Part shown: piece by piece, positions 23,995 through 35,698 of the stretch
How positions within the stretch are numbered: the stretch's first letter is position 1
Layout: each line of letters opens with the position of its first letter
Source: Mactromeris polynyma
Taxonomy: Eukaryota; Mollusca; Bivalvia; Venerida; Mactridae
Assembly (NCBI GenBank): GCA_032209605.1
Contig: JASFXZ010000032.1
Span: 5,085,722-5,149,721, forward strand
DNA length: 64,000 bases
Direction: 5' to 3'
Notes under the pieces: generated by a model
What the model was told of the DNA's origin: nothing
Database searches by the model: none
Seen by the model: the letters and a program-made list of their open reading frames with translations, nothing else
Translations under genes and position numbers: made by a program

Positions 23995-25383
23995 AGTTAA
24001 TCTTCAAAGGGAATTAACTACTGATGTATTGATTATGAAATTGCACGAGTTAATTCCCTTGATTCATGAAAAATGGCAGAATTTCGTATTATTTCATGTA
24101 TTAAATTTTCGCTGAGCTTTATACGATCTGTCAAGATCCCAGCTCATAACACGGAAGAAGAAGAAGAAGAAGAACTAATGCTTTGTACAGGACGTCCATC
24201 TTATTCTTTAATTTTCGCAATATAAGATGGCTTTCCATTGTGAAGTGTTCTTATAATGCTCTTATCAATGTTTTGTGCAAGGGGATGGGGCGTGATATAC
24301 GTGATTTTAAACAGTCTAAGACAATTGCCGATATATGTGGGAATTTGACTCGCCGAGTAATTCTTTTGACGGATTTTTGTAGATTCTAGAAGTGTGGAGG
24401 ATTTCCCAATGTGGGGATTTTGACAAAACACATTGCTTTACGGTAGGAAATAATACCCCAGAAATCCCTGTAGGTCAGCCCCCAGGCGCAAAATATTGAT
24501 ACAGGGGGTGCATAATCAAAGAACTGAAAGTGCTTTCAAAATATCTTCAAGTCGTGGTTAGTGATAAAAAAGTATATAACTATATAGCCTATTATTATGC
24601 TTGTTTGATCAGTATTTATGCTTGTCATAGAAATAAATACAAGGAACATTTATCTATTGGGTTTGATAATTTGCCAACGGTTAATCCTGAACTCGTGATA
24701 AATTTCCTGATAAAACATGTTTGTCACCCTATTGTTTTTTCGTCTGTATGAAATTGTTAAATAATGAATAAACTGTTAAATAAATAGAGGATTATACATG
24801 AGTGGTCATGTTTAATTGAATTTATTTAACGAGTCTTTTAAAAAAATGTTTTAGAAGACGAGTTTAATAAATTAAAAGCATGAACACGAATGTAAGATTC
24901 TATTTACGACGTAACAGCAGAAACAGCTAATTTTCATCAAAATATTACCTTGACCTTCTATATGCTAGCAAAGTATGATGTGTGTAATGCGGCATTGGTA
25001 AACTACAGCTGACGCAACACAAAGTAGTTAAGACAATTTTAATCTGCAAGATACGAGTTCAAATGATTGTATCACATATCATATTCAAATCAACAAGACA
25101 ATACTTTTCAATGGAATAAAATGTCATACTTAATACAAACCAAATAGTTAACAATGTCAACATCATTTGTGTGTATCTACGGTGTTATTAAACACTTCAA
25201 GTATTCGTGTATAAGATGGCTGATAAAACTAAACGAAGAAGAAACATATACTTAACACAGTCAGTAAATAGACAGTTAAATGATCCGCATGGTTTTGGCG
25301 GAGTTTAAGAATATCTAGCTCTCGGCGATGATTGAAAACGAATATTCGTAACGACTCGACTTTTAATTGCTGGGAGAAGGTCC

Positions 25384-28300
25384 CTATGATATGGCACACA
25401 TCTTTGACTTATCATGTTTGGATTTGTTCCTGAAACAAAATAAAACAGCACAGAATATTCAAATTTTGCAATATACCTACTTATTATAGGATGCGATTCA
25501 TGTCTTGGACGGCCGTGCATTTTGTAAGCGGCATTTCCAGATCGAATTCTTGATTTATTATGCCTTCCCCATATAATGGGGGAGGGGGCGGCGTAATGCT
25601 TTGCTCGTATTGTCCGTCCGTCACAAATTGTGTGCACTCCATAACTTTTGAACCGGTTAAATGATTTTGCAATAACTTGCCACAAAAATTCGCCTTGACG
25701 ATGTGCAGAACGCACGTTTCTGTAGGCTCAGTTGGGGGTCATGGTCAGGTAAGAGCTCAAAGGTCAAATGACTATATTTCGTGTCCGCTCCATACCCTAT
25801 TATGAATTTTGAAATACATATTCATGATATCGAGTCCATGTGCTGAGCGCACATTTCAACCAGCTGTCGCATACTTCAGCTACCTGTTTACTACATAATA
25901 AACTAGAAAAATATATGGTTATCACATTAAAGAAACTAATTAATTACATAACCACATAACAATTGTCTAAATATAGATTTGTCCGTTCGGAATATCTAGG
26001 GGATTAAGTGGGTAAATGGTGGCAGATGTGGGCACTATCAGGCACTTTTACGTGCTACGGTATTTATCTGGGATAAAAATTATCACGATACCACACAATT
26101 ATTATGGCATTAATTTGTTTCTTTAACGTGATAACCGCATAACTTTCTAGTTAATCAGGTTGCATAAGTATGCCTACATACTTACGCTTGATCTTCCAGT
26201 TTCATTCTTTCAATGCGTAGTTCTTCCATTTTCAACTCATGTTCCTTATCTTTCTCGATCTTCGCAATTTCCGTTTCGAATCGTTTCATCTCTAATTCTC
26301 GTTCATGAGCGAGTTGACGCTGTCGTTCCTCTCTAAAATTCCAATTATAAAGAGTTACAGAGTTAAATTCTTAATATATACATTGGAGTACTCGGTAAAG
26401 TTTAAATGTCAAACTGATGTATTTAAATTATTCCTCAACGTGATAATCACACACATTTCCATTTAATTAGGTAATTAACAGGTGGAAGAAGCATGCAGCC
26501 ATACATACGCTTGGTTTTCCACTTTCATTCTTTCAATGCGTAATTCTTCCATTTTCTCTTCGTGTTTAATATTTTCTTGTTTCTTCTCTTTCTCGATCTT
26601 CACATTTTGCATTTCTATTTGTTTCTTCTCTAATTCTAGTCTGTTGTTTTCATTTTGCTGTTCCGAACGTTTTATAGCGACCTTTTCCAGTTCTTCTTGA
26701 TGCTGTTGATTCTGTCTAAAAAGTCCGACAATAAACAGTTGCACTCGTGTGAAGTTGACTTCAGTAACAACATTGTTATTGCTACTACTGCTTTAAGAGG
26801 TAGCAGTATTACTCCCATGACTGCTGTAAAGCAATGACAATAGTAGTAATAAACCTCTCTGCAGATAATACTGCTGACAGTAAGAGAATGTTCAGATTGA
26901 GATTCATTGTTGATACTACAAGCAGTAAGAGGGATATGAGTGAGATGGGTGTACTGCTGCTAGCAACAACACTGAAGGGTAATACTGTTTTTACTACAGG
27001 TAATAACATTACAAAATGTACATATTACTGCTCAATAGCAATAATATAACTATGAATTACAGCAACAATTGAGAGAGAGTCCAAGGTTTGGGAGCATTAC
27101 ATAATATTACAGCCACAACTAAAGTAGTTGCCGACGACATGTAGTCAAAACTATGGTCATCTTCTTCAATTGAGTGTATAGCCAGTATTGCAGTATTTCA
27201 AAGCTCTCTTTTATACAAATAAAATCCACGGCTTAGACATATTTCGCTGACAGCGAGATTTCAAAGTTGCGACAAATTTAGAATTACTGAGAATTTCACA
27301 AAACGAAAACACAGCCGAGGTGGTGATAGCAATGATCTCCTGCTGAACATAAAGTATCGCCAGATCGTTAAGATGTGCCTGATTTCAAGTAAACAAGTTG
27401 TTTGCTAAAACAAATGTATGTTTATTATCCCAACGGAATTTGTGTACGCCGTCGGCAGGCAGTCACATGTCTTCTAAAATTTCTTTTTTTTCTATTTGAC
27501 GTCCTTACTACTGCTGTATAGCTATTTCGAATAATAACATTAACAGTGTTAACGATATTTTAGGTGTTTTATCTAGACTTCATCTACAGTGTAGTATAGT
27601 ACAGTATACATCTGACAAATCTTTGTTTTCTGAAACCATTGCACTCATCAACAATTATATTATTATGTTCTCTCCACAAAGATGATCACACGGGTGATCA
27701 GGTATGTCCTTTTAAGTATTCCATACAATGAAACTCGATCAATAGATGCTGAAATTGGTTAAGCTTTACTCGAGTATGTACATAAAGATAATATTTTTGC
27801 TTATGATTGGCTTAAAACAGTTCTATCATAATATGATGGCACTACACCCATTTCAAAACAGACATTATAAAGATTTTGCAAACAACTAACACAATAGATT
27901 AAACACCATAAGGTTTACCAAATTTGCTTTCAGTACTGTTTTCCTTAACTGAAATATTAGTATTAAGTGCACTACAACTATATCTATATACAGAAACCAA
28001 ATGTATGGTCAGTCAGGCCATTCATTGCGCCCTGTTTCCTTGCGTATTTACCCTTGCGCCTCCTCAAATGCCTTCTGTTTAATGGACAATTGTTTTCCCG
28101 GAGGTGAGTGGGGGATAGGAATTGTCTTATGTATGTGACCTTCCCTATAGCAACTTATTCTCCCTCTTTTTGGAGACACAATGTTATCTTTTAACCAATG
28201 ACGTTCGACGTGACACTGAGAATTCAATAGGTCAGATATATACTCACTCTACCAAGGTTTAGCCACTCTCCTTATTTTTGATACGATATTGTATATAGAC

Positions 28301-28728
28301 TTTTTCTGGTCTAACTTGTCAAACATTGCACTTTTTGTATAAATGTACAAATACATGTATCAGAATGCGAAATATCCACATCAGTTTGTAGTCGTAAGTA
28401 TTGTTCTAAGTTTAGACCTGTGTCATAAAGTTGGGTTGACGACATGAAGGAACTTTAGAATCTAACTGAGAAAATGTGTGATACTTATGATAACATTGGC
28501 ATTTGGCTAACTTAATTTGCAAGCATTTCTATATCTTTATACATGTACTTTCTATATTTCATTTAGACTTTCTTTAACTTTTTTTATCGAACTCCGAATT
28601 TAGTTGAGAAGTTTAAACTAGACATACCTGTTATCCACTTGTTGATTGCACTGTGCAACTTGTTCTGCGGAAGTATGATTATGCCCACTGGAGCATTTAT
28701 AGTAACCAAAAAAAAGATTCCAGGCCAT
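25384..28728 (-). CDS. Small CaaX-terminated coiled-coil protein, family member C
   Basis: I do not recognise this family. Four coding exons in consistent phase 2: 28628-28728, 26509-26715, 26186-26332, 25384-25429; 166 residues. Exon 1 encodes MAWNLFFGYYKC then SSGHNHTSAEQVAQCN: Cys12, His16, His18 and Cys27 are spaced C-x3-H-x-H-x8-C, a possible metal site. Exon 2 is a Glu/Lys/Gln-rich coiled coil (ELEKVAIKRSEQQ ... MEELRIERMKVENQA). Exon 3 repeats the end of exon 2 (MEELRIERMKLEDQA) and is absent from the other members, so it is an added exon copy. Exon 4 is fifteen codons ending KSKMCAIS and stop: a CaaX box with a basic stretch before it, predicting farnesylation (X is Ser) and membrane attachment. 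No transmembrane segment or signal peptide, so cytosolic or membrane-inner-face. Members A and B have the same exon 1/2 border and phase. Function unknown. Confidence 0.78.
28005..28172 (+). repeat. R1 dispersed repeat, 3' part
   Basis: GTCAGGCCATTCATTGCGCC through GTCTTATGTATGTGACCTTC to AGCAACTTATTCTCCCTC, the standard R1 3' end. Lies in intron 1 of family member C. Confidence 0.8.
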
Positions 28729-28887
28729 TGCTTACAGATGTTGTCGCTGTTGCTGAAAAATATTCTTCATTACATAATATAGTCATAATTTGTTTGAAAG
28801 CTTCATAATGTAAACATTATTGGAGTCCCAATAATTAGTTCGGAATATTTTTTTCTTTCAGCCACAAAATGCGAAATATGGGACAAA

Positions 28888-29005
28888 TGTCGATAAGCGA
28901 TTGGCGTCTTAAATGAAATAACTCTACCTATGTTTCCACTCGAGCATGGTTTAATGGCTTGAGGACTGAGTCGTCGAACTTTCCCAATTGGAATCGATTG
29001 TGAAA
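28888..29005 (-). promoter_or_regulatory. Conserved 5' flank of family member C
   Basis: GATTGGCGTCTTAAATGAAA, then CCACTCGAGCATGG and TTTAATGGCTTGAGGACTGA, match in order the sequence about 150-270 bp upstream of member A (40455-40535: GATTGGTGTCTTAAAATGAA, CCACTTGAGCATG, TTTAATGGCTTGCTGATTGA). Preservation upstream of both starts suggests a shared promoter or 5' UTR, although simple co-duplication would also explain it. Confidence 0.45.
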
Positions 29006-29084
29006 CCCAATAGACTTATTGAAGTACGTAATAAAGCTATTAAAATATCAAATCACAAAATACTTTCAAGCTGCTTCTAACATC

Positions 29085-29237
29085 TGAGTGAGCCATTTCT
29101 TGCGCCCCTTTTCCGTATTTACCCTTGCGCATCCTCAATGCCTGATGTTTTGAGGACTATTGTTTCCCCGGAGGTCTGTGTGGGAGGCATTGTCTTGTGT
29201 ATATAGCGTTCCCTGTAGCAACTTAATCTCTCTTTCA
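29085..29237 (+). repeat. R1 dispersed repeat, 3' part
   Basis: Contains CGTATTTACCCTTGCGCATC, CCCCGGAGGTCTGTGTGGGA and GTAGCAACTTAATCTCTCTT, in R1 order. Directly upstream of the member C 5' flank. Confidence 0.8.
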
Positions 29238-29239
29238 TA

Positions 29240-32200
29240 ATATACGAACATCAATTAAAACCTTCTTATTTAAATTATTGAGTACTTGTAAATTGTTATA
29301 AGAATCTGTCACTGGCTTCCATTACGGATATAAATATCCGGCACTAGGGTTTCTGTTTTGGCGGGAACGAGGCCCCGCCGTATGGCAGAGTAATCAGTTG
29401 TCCAAGTACCGGTTATTTCATCCGCACACGAAACCAGTGCTATATTATTTTGCTGCAAATCTTTTTAAGAAATAAAGGACGAAATTAAATAACGACTTAG
29501 AAAGGTATTATTTTACAAATTAATTCAAGTTATTATTCGAAAATAATGAACAATCTTGGTAGAAGATCACCTATCGAACATTCAGGTAAAATTATATCGA
29601 AATTGGGAGTGTTGTTTTTGACCAGAACATATTTGAAGTTTCAACTAAATACATTAAGGAAAAGTGGCTCTGAACCCTAGGGGTCATTTTTTTGACGAAT
29701 CCAAATACTTTAAGCAATCTTGGTAGAGGGTCATCCAATGACCTTCTGTGTAAATTTATTACAAAATTGGGCCCAGTTCCACTAAATACATATAGATAAA
29801 ATGGCCTCGCCCACTGGCGGTCATGTTTTTTTATAAAGAATCAAAATCCCTCGTTGTATTTTTATAGAGTGTTACCCTCGTGACCTTTCGCTTGAATTTT
29901 GTGAAACTCCACAAAGTGGTTTTAGACGATGAAGACTGTATGTGATTTATTCAAAGTGGTTCATCTTGTTACTACATCATATTGCTGTTGCTTTACTGTA
30001 ATATTGTTAAAATTTCAAATGTATAATCTGTGTTAATTTTGCTATTTCCCATAAGAGTCTGAAAATAACTTCTGACAGGATTTGCATAGTTATTAAAGGT
30101 TCGCACAAGTCTTGAAAAGTCCTTGAATTTGATGCCTACTTTAGAAAAAGGACAAGATAATAACAAACATACCAACAATGGTGAAAAAAATGACAGAGCT
30201 ATTTTCGACAGGGCCTACATCTGAGTCGACGATAGTATGGTTATACAGTATGGTACGGTAGTCGACATGTTATATGCCATCTTAAAGCATTTCTCTCTAA
30301 TTTTATTTGTGCTGCAGTGATGGTTATCTGGGGGGATTAGCTTAAAAAATACACTGGATCCATTCTTTTTGACCTTGAAAATGGGGAAAAAGTACTTGAA
30401 AAGTCCTTTGATTTTTTGGGGAAGTTCTGTATGAACCATGTGATTACTTATTGATATGATACTGTGTGGTACATTATTTATTATATTGTTTTACCAATGT
30501 TGGTTGGTTGGTAGGTCGGTAGATCATCTTTTTCTGCGCAATAACTTGAGGACCGCTTTGGCTTCTTGGGTCCTAATTTGGAATAATGATTGCTGCGAGT
30601 TGAAGATGAACCCTAATGGTTTTGGTGTCGATGTCAAACTGACCCTAGGGAGGAAATCCTTGTCTATGTACCCTTCAGCCTCTCCGGTCCTAACTTAGTA
30701 GGATGATTGCATGCAGTTTGTTGATCAGTCCTTTTGATTTTGGGGTCAAAGGTCAAGGTCAAACTGGCCATGAGGTGGAAATCTTTGTCCATGCAATTAC
30801 TCAAGTATCCTTTTGCCTTCTGGGTTATAACTTGTTAGGATAATTGGCTGAGGGTTGTAGATGAACCCTTATGATTTTGGGGGTCAAATTGACCATTAGG
30901 TGGAAATCCTGGTCTGCACGAGTTCTTTAGACCATCAAGATCAAACCCTTGTATATCATCCGTATTCCTTTCAAGGTCCTCATATCAATTAAATCCTCCT
31001 ATTGACAGTGCAGGGGGGGGGGGGGGGCACAGCCATATAAATTACAAAATATATCTTATATATTAGAAATTAAAAGATACGTCCCTTAACATTTTTTAAA
31101 TACATCACTAAATTTAATTTCACATGTGTTTAGAAATTCAACTTTAAACAGGTCTGTCATACGGCAGTGATTAAAGGTAAAACGCATAAAATGTCATGGG
31201 TTCAAATCCTGCCTAACTAGAAGCAAAACAGGAAGTCGGCCATTTTGTTGTTGGTGTTGTTAATAAATCGAGGCGCCTTGTTGTATTTTACCAGCAAAGA
31301 AGACCGACCAGAAAAGCTCAACTTGAGCGCCTTGTGCTCAGGTGAGATAAAAATATCAAAATAATTGCATGTGGTTAAAATAATCCATAGAATATTTTAA
31401 TATTTTATCATTGGGTTTGAATATTGCCCAGTACATACATATTTATACGGGCGTATTTTCATATGTGTATTTACAAAAGCGATGTATAGATAACACGGAA
31501 AACCGCATTAGGTACAGCGGTTATTATGTACATAATAATCGATACGTTAAAAAAATAAGGCGCAAATCGTAGCAAAATGGTAAAGATACTGAAAATAATG
31601 ATGCTGGCAAATGTGAAAATAATCATTTATAATGTATCTATCCATATTTTGCCCACGCGTGGTAATATAGGGGACTACAATGTGGATGACTTCCGACAGT
31701 CAGTCGGTTACAGGCCCTTTTGACAGAACTTCTGGATCTACTCGAAGGGATAGAATATAGGCCATATTATTTTCAGTTTGTCTATACTTATCTTGGCGTG
31801 TCCACCATGGATGCAAAACATTGGTAAAACAATGACGGTTATGATCATCGTTATAAGTTTGAATTATACAGTAGATGTGGTATAGTGCCCTACAAGTTAA
31901 TGTTCACTGTCCGAAGTTTCCGTAGGATATGAGTAGCCAGAATTTACAGACTTTATTCAACGCGTTCATCGAAAACGATAAAATGAGCCTATGGCGATTT
32001 GGCGTTTCTCGAAATTGAGTTTAATAAATGTAATAGTTCATGAACACGAATGTAATATATCATTTCTATCTCAAACTGATTATAAACATTATATCGGCAA
32101 AAAATAAAACTTTCGGGCATAATAGAAGTGACCATCCCTCTACGTAGACACTAATGAGTTACATCACTAAAGAATAATCATAATTTATTATCCATAGGTG

Positions 32201-32840
32201 TTCTTATGCTTCTGCAACGTAATTTATGACAGAAAACTATATAAGCAAAACCCGCCCTGTCCGATGACAAATATTCAAGCTCATTTTACTCAAGTACACT
32301 GAAGACTCAAAAAAGACTTTTCGAATTTCGAACAGCTGGCCATATATTGCGGAGTCATATCACAGTAATTATGAAAATAGTCTGATTCTTCGCACTTTTT
32401 TAAAAAACGATAACCAACCAAGGAAAGGCTGACACAAGGCATCAATGTGGCCAGAAAAGGTTTACGTTGAAAAGCGAATCTAGGGGTTCATAACCCCAGC
32501 TGTCAAATAGGAACGCGGATGTTCAGGTGGGCCTTGTTTTTGTGAATTTATGAAAAGCTAAGGTTGTTGACCACACGTGGCTCTAAATTTATTAACAGGG
32601 CACTGGTTGGTTGCTAAATGTCTGCATGCTATAAGAGTGTTATGAACTATATTTGTAGATTGTTTTAGTGATCGATTAAAAATGGCAAAATTGACACCAG
32701 TTTTTGTTGACTTTTCGTGTGTCTCAATAGTAGACCAGATATAATAATGTCTTAGTGCACAGTCAGTTTACAAATATTTTATTCATCAATCACACATTTC
32801 CAAATCACAGGACAAAATAAGTCATAGTATCTCATCTATC
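29240..32840. other. Intergenic region between family members C and B
   Basis: No supported gene. 29520-29930 is a dispersed repeat with AACAATCTTGGTAGAAGATC-type sequence; 30520-30930 is an imperfect ~150-bp tandem repeat (GATGAACCCTAATGGTTTTG / GATGAACCCTTATGATTTTG). There is a G16 run near 31012-31027 and a possible tRNA-like B box at about 31195 (GGGTTCAAATCC). 31370-32430 is a segmental duplicate of 42170-43330. Confidence 0.6.
31370..32430. repeat. Segmental duplicate of 42170-43330 (3' flank block)
   Basis: Collinear matches include GTGGTTAAAATAATCCA, GGAAAACCGCATTAGGTACA, ATAATAATCGATACGTT, ATGACGGTTATGATCATCG and ACAAATATTCAAGCTC, each present in the same order at 42.17-43.33 kb. 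A shorter third copy of its middle lies at 37440-37650 and a fragment at 24830-24890. This copy lacks the SINE present in the 42.4-kb copy: TACTGAA occurs once, at 31587-31593. Confidence 0.85.
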
Positions 32841-33371
32841 TTATTTTCGGTTTCCCGCTTTAATCTGTTCAATTTGCAATAGTGCCATTTTTTCTTCATG
32901 TTTCATCTGTGCCCGTTCTCTTTCAAGCTGCATCTTCATTTCATCCAGTTCCATACGTCTCCGTTCTAATTCCGATTTGTTACGCTCTCTAAGATCCTCC
33001 TGATGCTTTACAGTGACACTTTCATTTTGCAGTTGATGTTCTCGTTTGTCTCTGTAATTGTAAGTTATTTATTGGAAATCAAGGAATTCAACTGATACAA
33101 TACATGTTATTTTTACTTATTTAAGTTTAGTTCGAATAAGGAAAAACATTTGAGATATGATCATGGACCTGTTAAATGGAAAAAGTATTCTCCGGAAACA
33201 CTCATTCATGTCGCTCATACTACCTTTAACTCGAAATATATATTCGTTTACTACAGTTTCTGATGTTTACCTTTCTCGTTCCACGTTATTGCACTGTACA
33301 ACTTCATTTTCTGTGCTGTGGTTGTGGCCAAGGTTACAAACATAAGAACCAAAAAGCCAATTTCTAGCCAT
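32841..33371 (-). CDS. Small coiled-coil protein, family member B (no CaaX exon)
   Basis: Two coding exons, 33271-33371 and 32841-33051, phase 2 at the border, 103 residues. Exon 1 encodes MARNWLFGSYVCNLGHNH then STENEVVQCN, keeping the C-x3-H-x-H-x8-C spacing of its paralogues. Exon 2 is a charged coiled coil (HQLQNESVTVKHQEDLRERN ... MKHEEKMALLQIEQIKAGNRK). In members A and C this exon ends AACCAAGC at a GT splice donor; here the same place reads AACCGAAAATAAG, so the donor is gone and the frame stops at TAA (32841-32843). The product therefore lacks the C-terminal CAIS. I found no relic of the CaaX exon downstream. It may be a soluble family member or an early degenerating copy; the frame is otherwise intact. 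Function unknown. Confidence 0.75.
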
Positions 33372-34062
33372 CGTGTGCCGAAAACTGTGATTTTGCTGAA
33401 AAAACACGCCCTCCTTTTTATAATTTATTAATAATTTCTTACCGCCCCATTTTCAACCTGTAAATTCCTGCATTAAAAAATGTATTCTGCTCATTTTTTG
33501 TTCAATATTTTACCGAAACGAACATGAAAAATATATTTCGTATAGTTAAAACATCAATAATCATGCATTAATAAAGAATGAACTTATAATGTATTGATCC
33601 GTATTTGGTGAAAAAAGATGTTTGCACATCATAAAATTGAGAAAAACTTTTTTTAACAAACAGGTTATTTTACAAGTTTTGTCGGTTAGTAGTCTTATTA
33701 GTGATGTTTAAGCCAATGCAAGAACAATACTAGATGAAGCCAATTCAAACATTTTATGTTCAGATGAGCCATATAAATCTTTCACAGTAATTCACTTAAA
33801 AATCACATTAGAATAATTCGCCAAATTAAAGTTTAACAAATTGTTGCCGGAAAATATTCTACAGATATCTGTCTGGATGGCAATAAATGGTTGACAAATT
33901 ATTCAACGCGTAAACATCTAGCTTGTGCAAAAACTGCATGCTTCTTGAATTGCGCCAACTGATATTTTGCCAATCAGTGGCCATAAAAACATACACTATG
34001 TCATAAATTACTAGTCCATGTCTGCGGAGAAACTTAAGCAATGTTAAAAATTCTATCTAATG

Positions 34063-34229
34063 TGAGACCCAGGTCAGACGGACCGTCATCCTCAGCCACC
34101 TGTGCAAAGATTCCATCCATGTCGCTTGCCAAGTTCAACCAAGTCAATGTATATCATCTACTGTGTCTGTATTAACTACTACTACTAGTACTAGACCAAA
34201 AAGGTTATGATTTTCTAACTTGGGTCTCA
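34063..34229. mobile_element. Possible MITE with TGAGACCCA ends
   Basis: Left end TGAGACCCAGGT, right end ACTTGGGTCTCA: an inverted repeat of 12 bp with one mismatch around 167 bp. No target duplication is evident and no second copy was found in the window, so the call is tentative. Confidence 0.5.
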
Positions 34230-34594
34230 TCAACCCCTCCAATTCCTGAATTACCCAGTAACTTTTGCATTCGAAGCTTTGATTTTTTTTTATTTAGTTT
34301 TCTTAATATATATATTTCTATTTGTCTTTATTTTAAATTCCATTTCCCTATTACTAGTATCTAAGAATTGTTTAATTATTAACTTCATTATCCGGTTGAC
34401 TTTACTTTACATTAGGTTATTAACTTGATGAGTCATGGTTATTTCACATTCTGATATTAATAATTTAGTTACTGGGACCGAAGTAAATATCAGGCTGCTA
34501 GTTCCGTCGTGTTCTGTTGTTGTGTACGTAATGGTTAATTGCTTTTAATTATGAGTTACTGCCTACTTAGTCAATTTATGTATAGTGTTGGAAA

Positions 34595-35052
34595 GCAATG
34601 GCCATATAGCGATTAAGTGTGAGGTTATCTAGCTGTTAAATCGATTTAAACCCCCAGTATTTTTACTGACAGTTCCAAGGCTGTAATTTGCTGTATAGTT
34701 ATTATTTCTTTTTGTGTTATGAATGTATGTTATATTTCTCTTTCCTCTGTGCAATTATTTCACTTTTATATAGTGTTCAGGTTATTTCTGCCCAGTTTCG
34801 GCCTATTGTTGTCAGCTATCTTGACTTGTCCTGTGATCATTTCCATCCATCAATTTCCAACATTCACTGTTTGCCCTCTTTGATTCTTCTAGTTATTCCT
34901 TATGGTCTGCCAGGCCATTCCTTGCGCCTCTGTTCCTTAACGTATGTACCCTTAAACCTCATCAAGTGCCTTACGTTTTATGATTTGTTGTTTTCCCAGA
35001 GGTCTGTGTGGGGAGGCACTGTCTTATGTATGTGGCGTTCCCTGTAGCTTGC
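34595..35052 (+). repeat. R1 dispersed repeat, near full length
   Basis: Best reference copy: starts near CCATATAGCGATTAAGTGTG, then GTTAAATCGATTTAAACCCC, CAGTATTTTTACTGACAGTT, TTTCGGCCTATTGTTG, CTTGACTTGTCCTGTG, GTCTGTGTGGGGAGGCACTG and ends TATGTATGTGGCGTTCCCTG. No inverted termini and no protein similarity I can recognise; the 119-codon frame inside it is incidental because other copies do not keep it. Confidence 0.88.
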
Positions 35053-35566
35053 ACTATTTTGCCGGATTTCTCACGACATTAACACCCCAGTGACAATATC
35101 ACCCCACCCGTCTTCTGAATATGAGAATTCCACCCAATAGTGCCGGAAATTCCTTATCCATTGTAAATGACACCGTTACTCTGAATGCACAGATGAATTC
35201 CATGTTTTCGGGTGCTGTTGTAAAAACATGTTTATGACATAAATGTCAGCACCATTACAGCGATCTCGACTCTGCTGCACTTGACAAATGTTATCGACCG
35301 TGGGAAAATGTACATGTGAATGTTTGGAAATGTAGCATTGTTTACATAATTATTAAATTATTGCAAAGTCTTTGATTTTATATAATTAACAATCATAAAA
35401 TGCTCACAAACGCATCTCAATGCATATTCGTGTTGAAATTGTATTAAAGTCATGAGCACTATTTCTACCTGCGAAACTAGTCGGTCAAATAGTCGAATAT
35501 ATCATAATACAGGGTAAGTATTACTTAAAAGTAATGCTACTTACATAACATACGAAGTGAGAGGGA

Positions 35567-35698
35567 AAATAGAATGACAGGTTGGTGACGCGGATAGAGA
35601 AGTTCATCAGGCTCGGCTCCGTTATATATCGGGTGATAAAGGAGCCGAGTCTGATTAGCTTTCTCCATCCACGTCACACACAACCTGTTATTCTCTAT
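35567..35698. repeat. Fold-back element, ~55-bp imperfect arms
   Basis: Left arm AATAGAATGACAGGTTGGTG ... GGCTCGGCTCC, 20-bp centre (35621-35640), right arm GGAGCCGAGTCTGATTAGCT ... CAACCTGTTATTCT. Arms are inverted with scattered mismatches. Probably a terminal-repeat-only MITE. Confidence 0.75.

Larger units (their letters stand above)
20666..25383. other. Repeat-rich intergenic region between ASTE1 and family member C
   Basis: No supported gene. It contains a degenerate TA-MITE (21365-21560), a composite CAGGGGTTCC element (22019-22326), bivalve-style dispersed repeat text (about 22560-23100, with TCGTCTGAGCTTTCGTGATC), a palindromic CRE-bearing element (23306-23543), an R1 copy (23640-23910) and a near-perfect hairpin (23911-23994). 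Sequence at 24830-25380 matches the 3' flanks of the other family members. Confidence 0.6.

Noticed and set aside
34688..35047. 119-codon hydrophobic frame
   Set aside because: It lies in an R1 repeat copy; other copies break the same frame.
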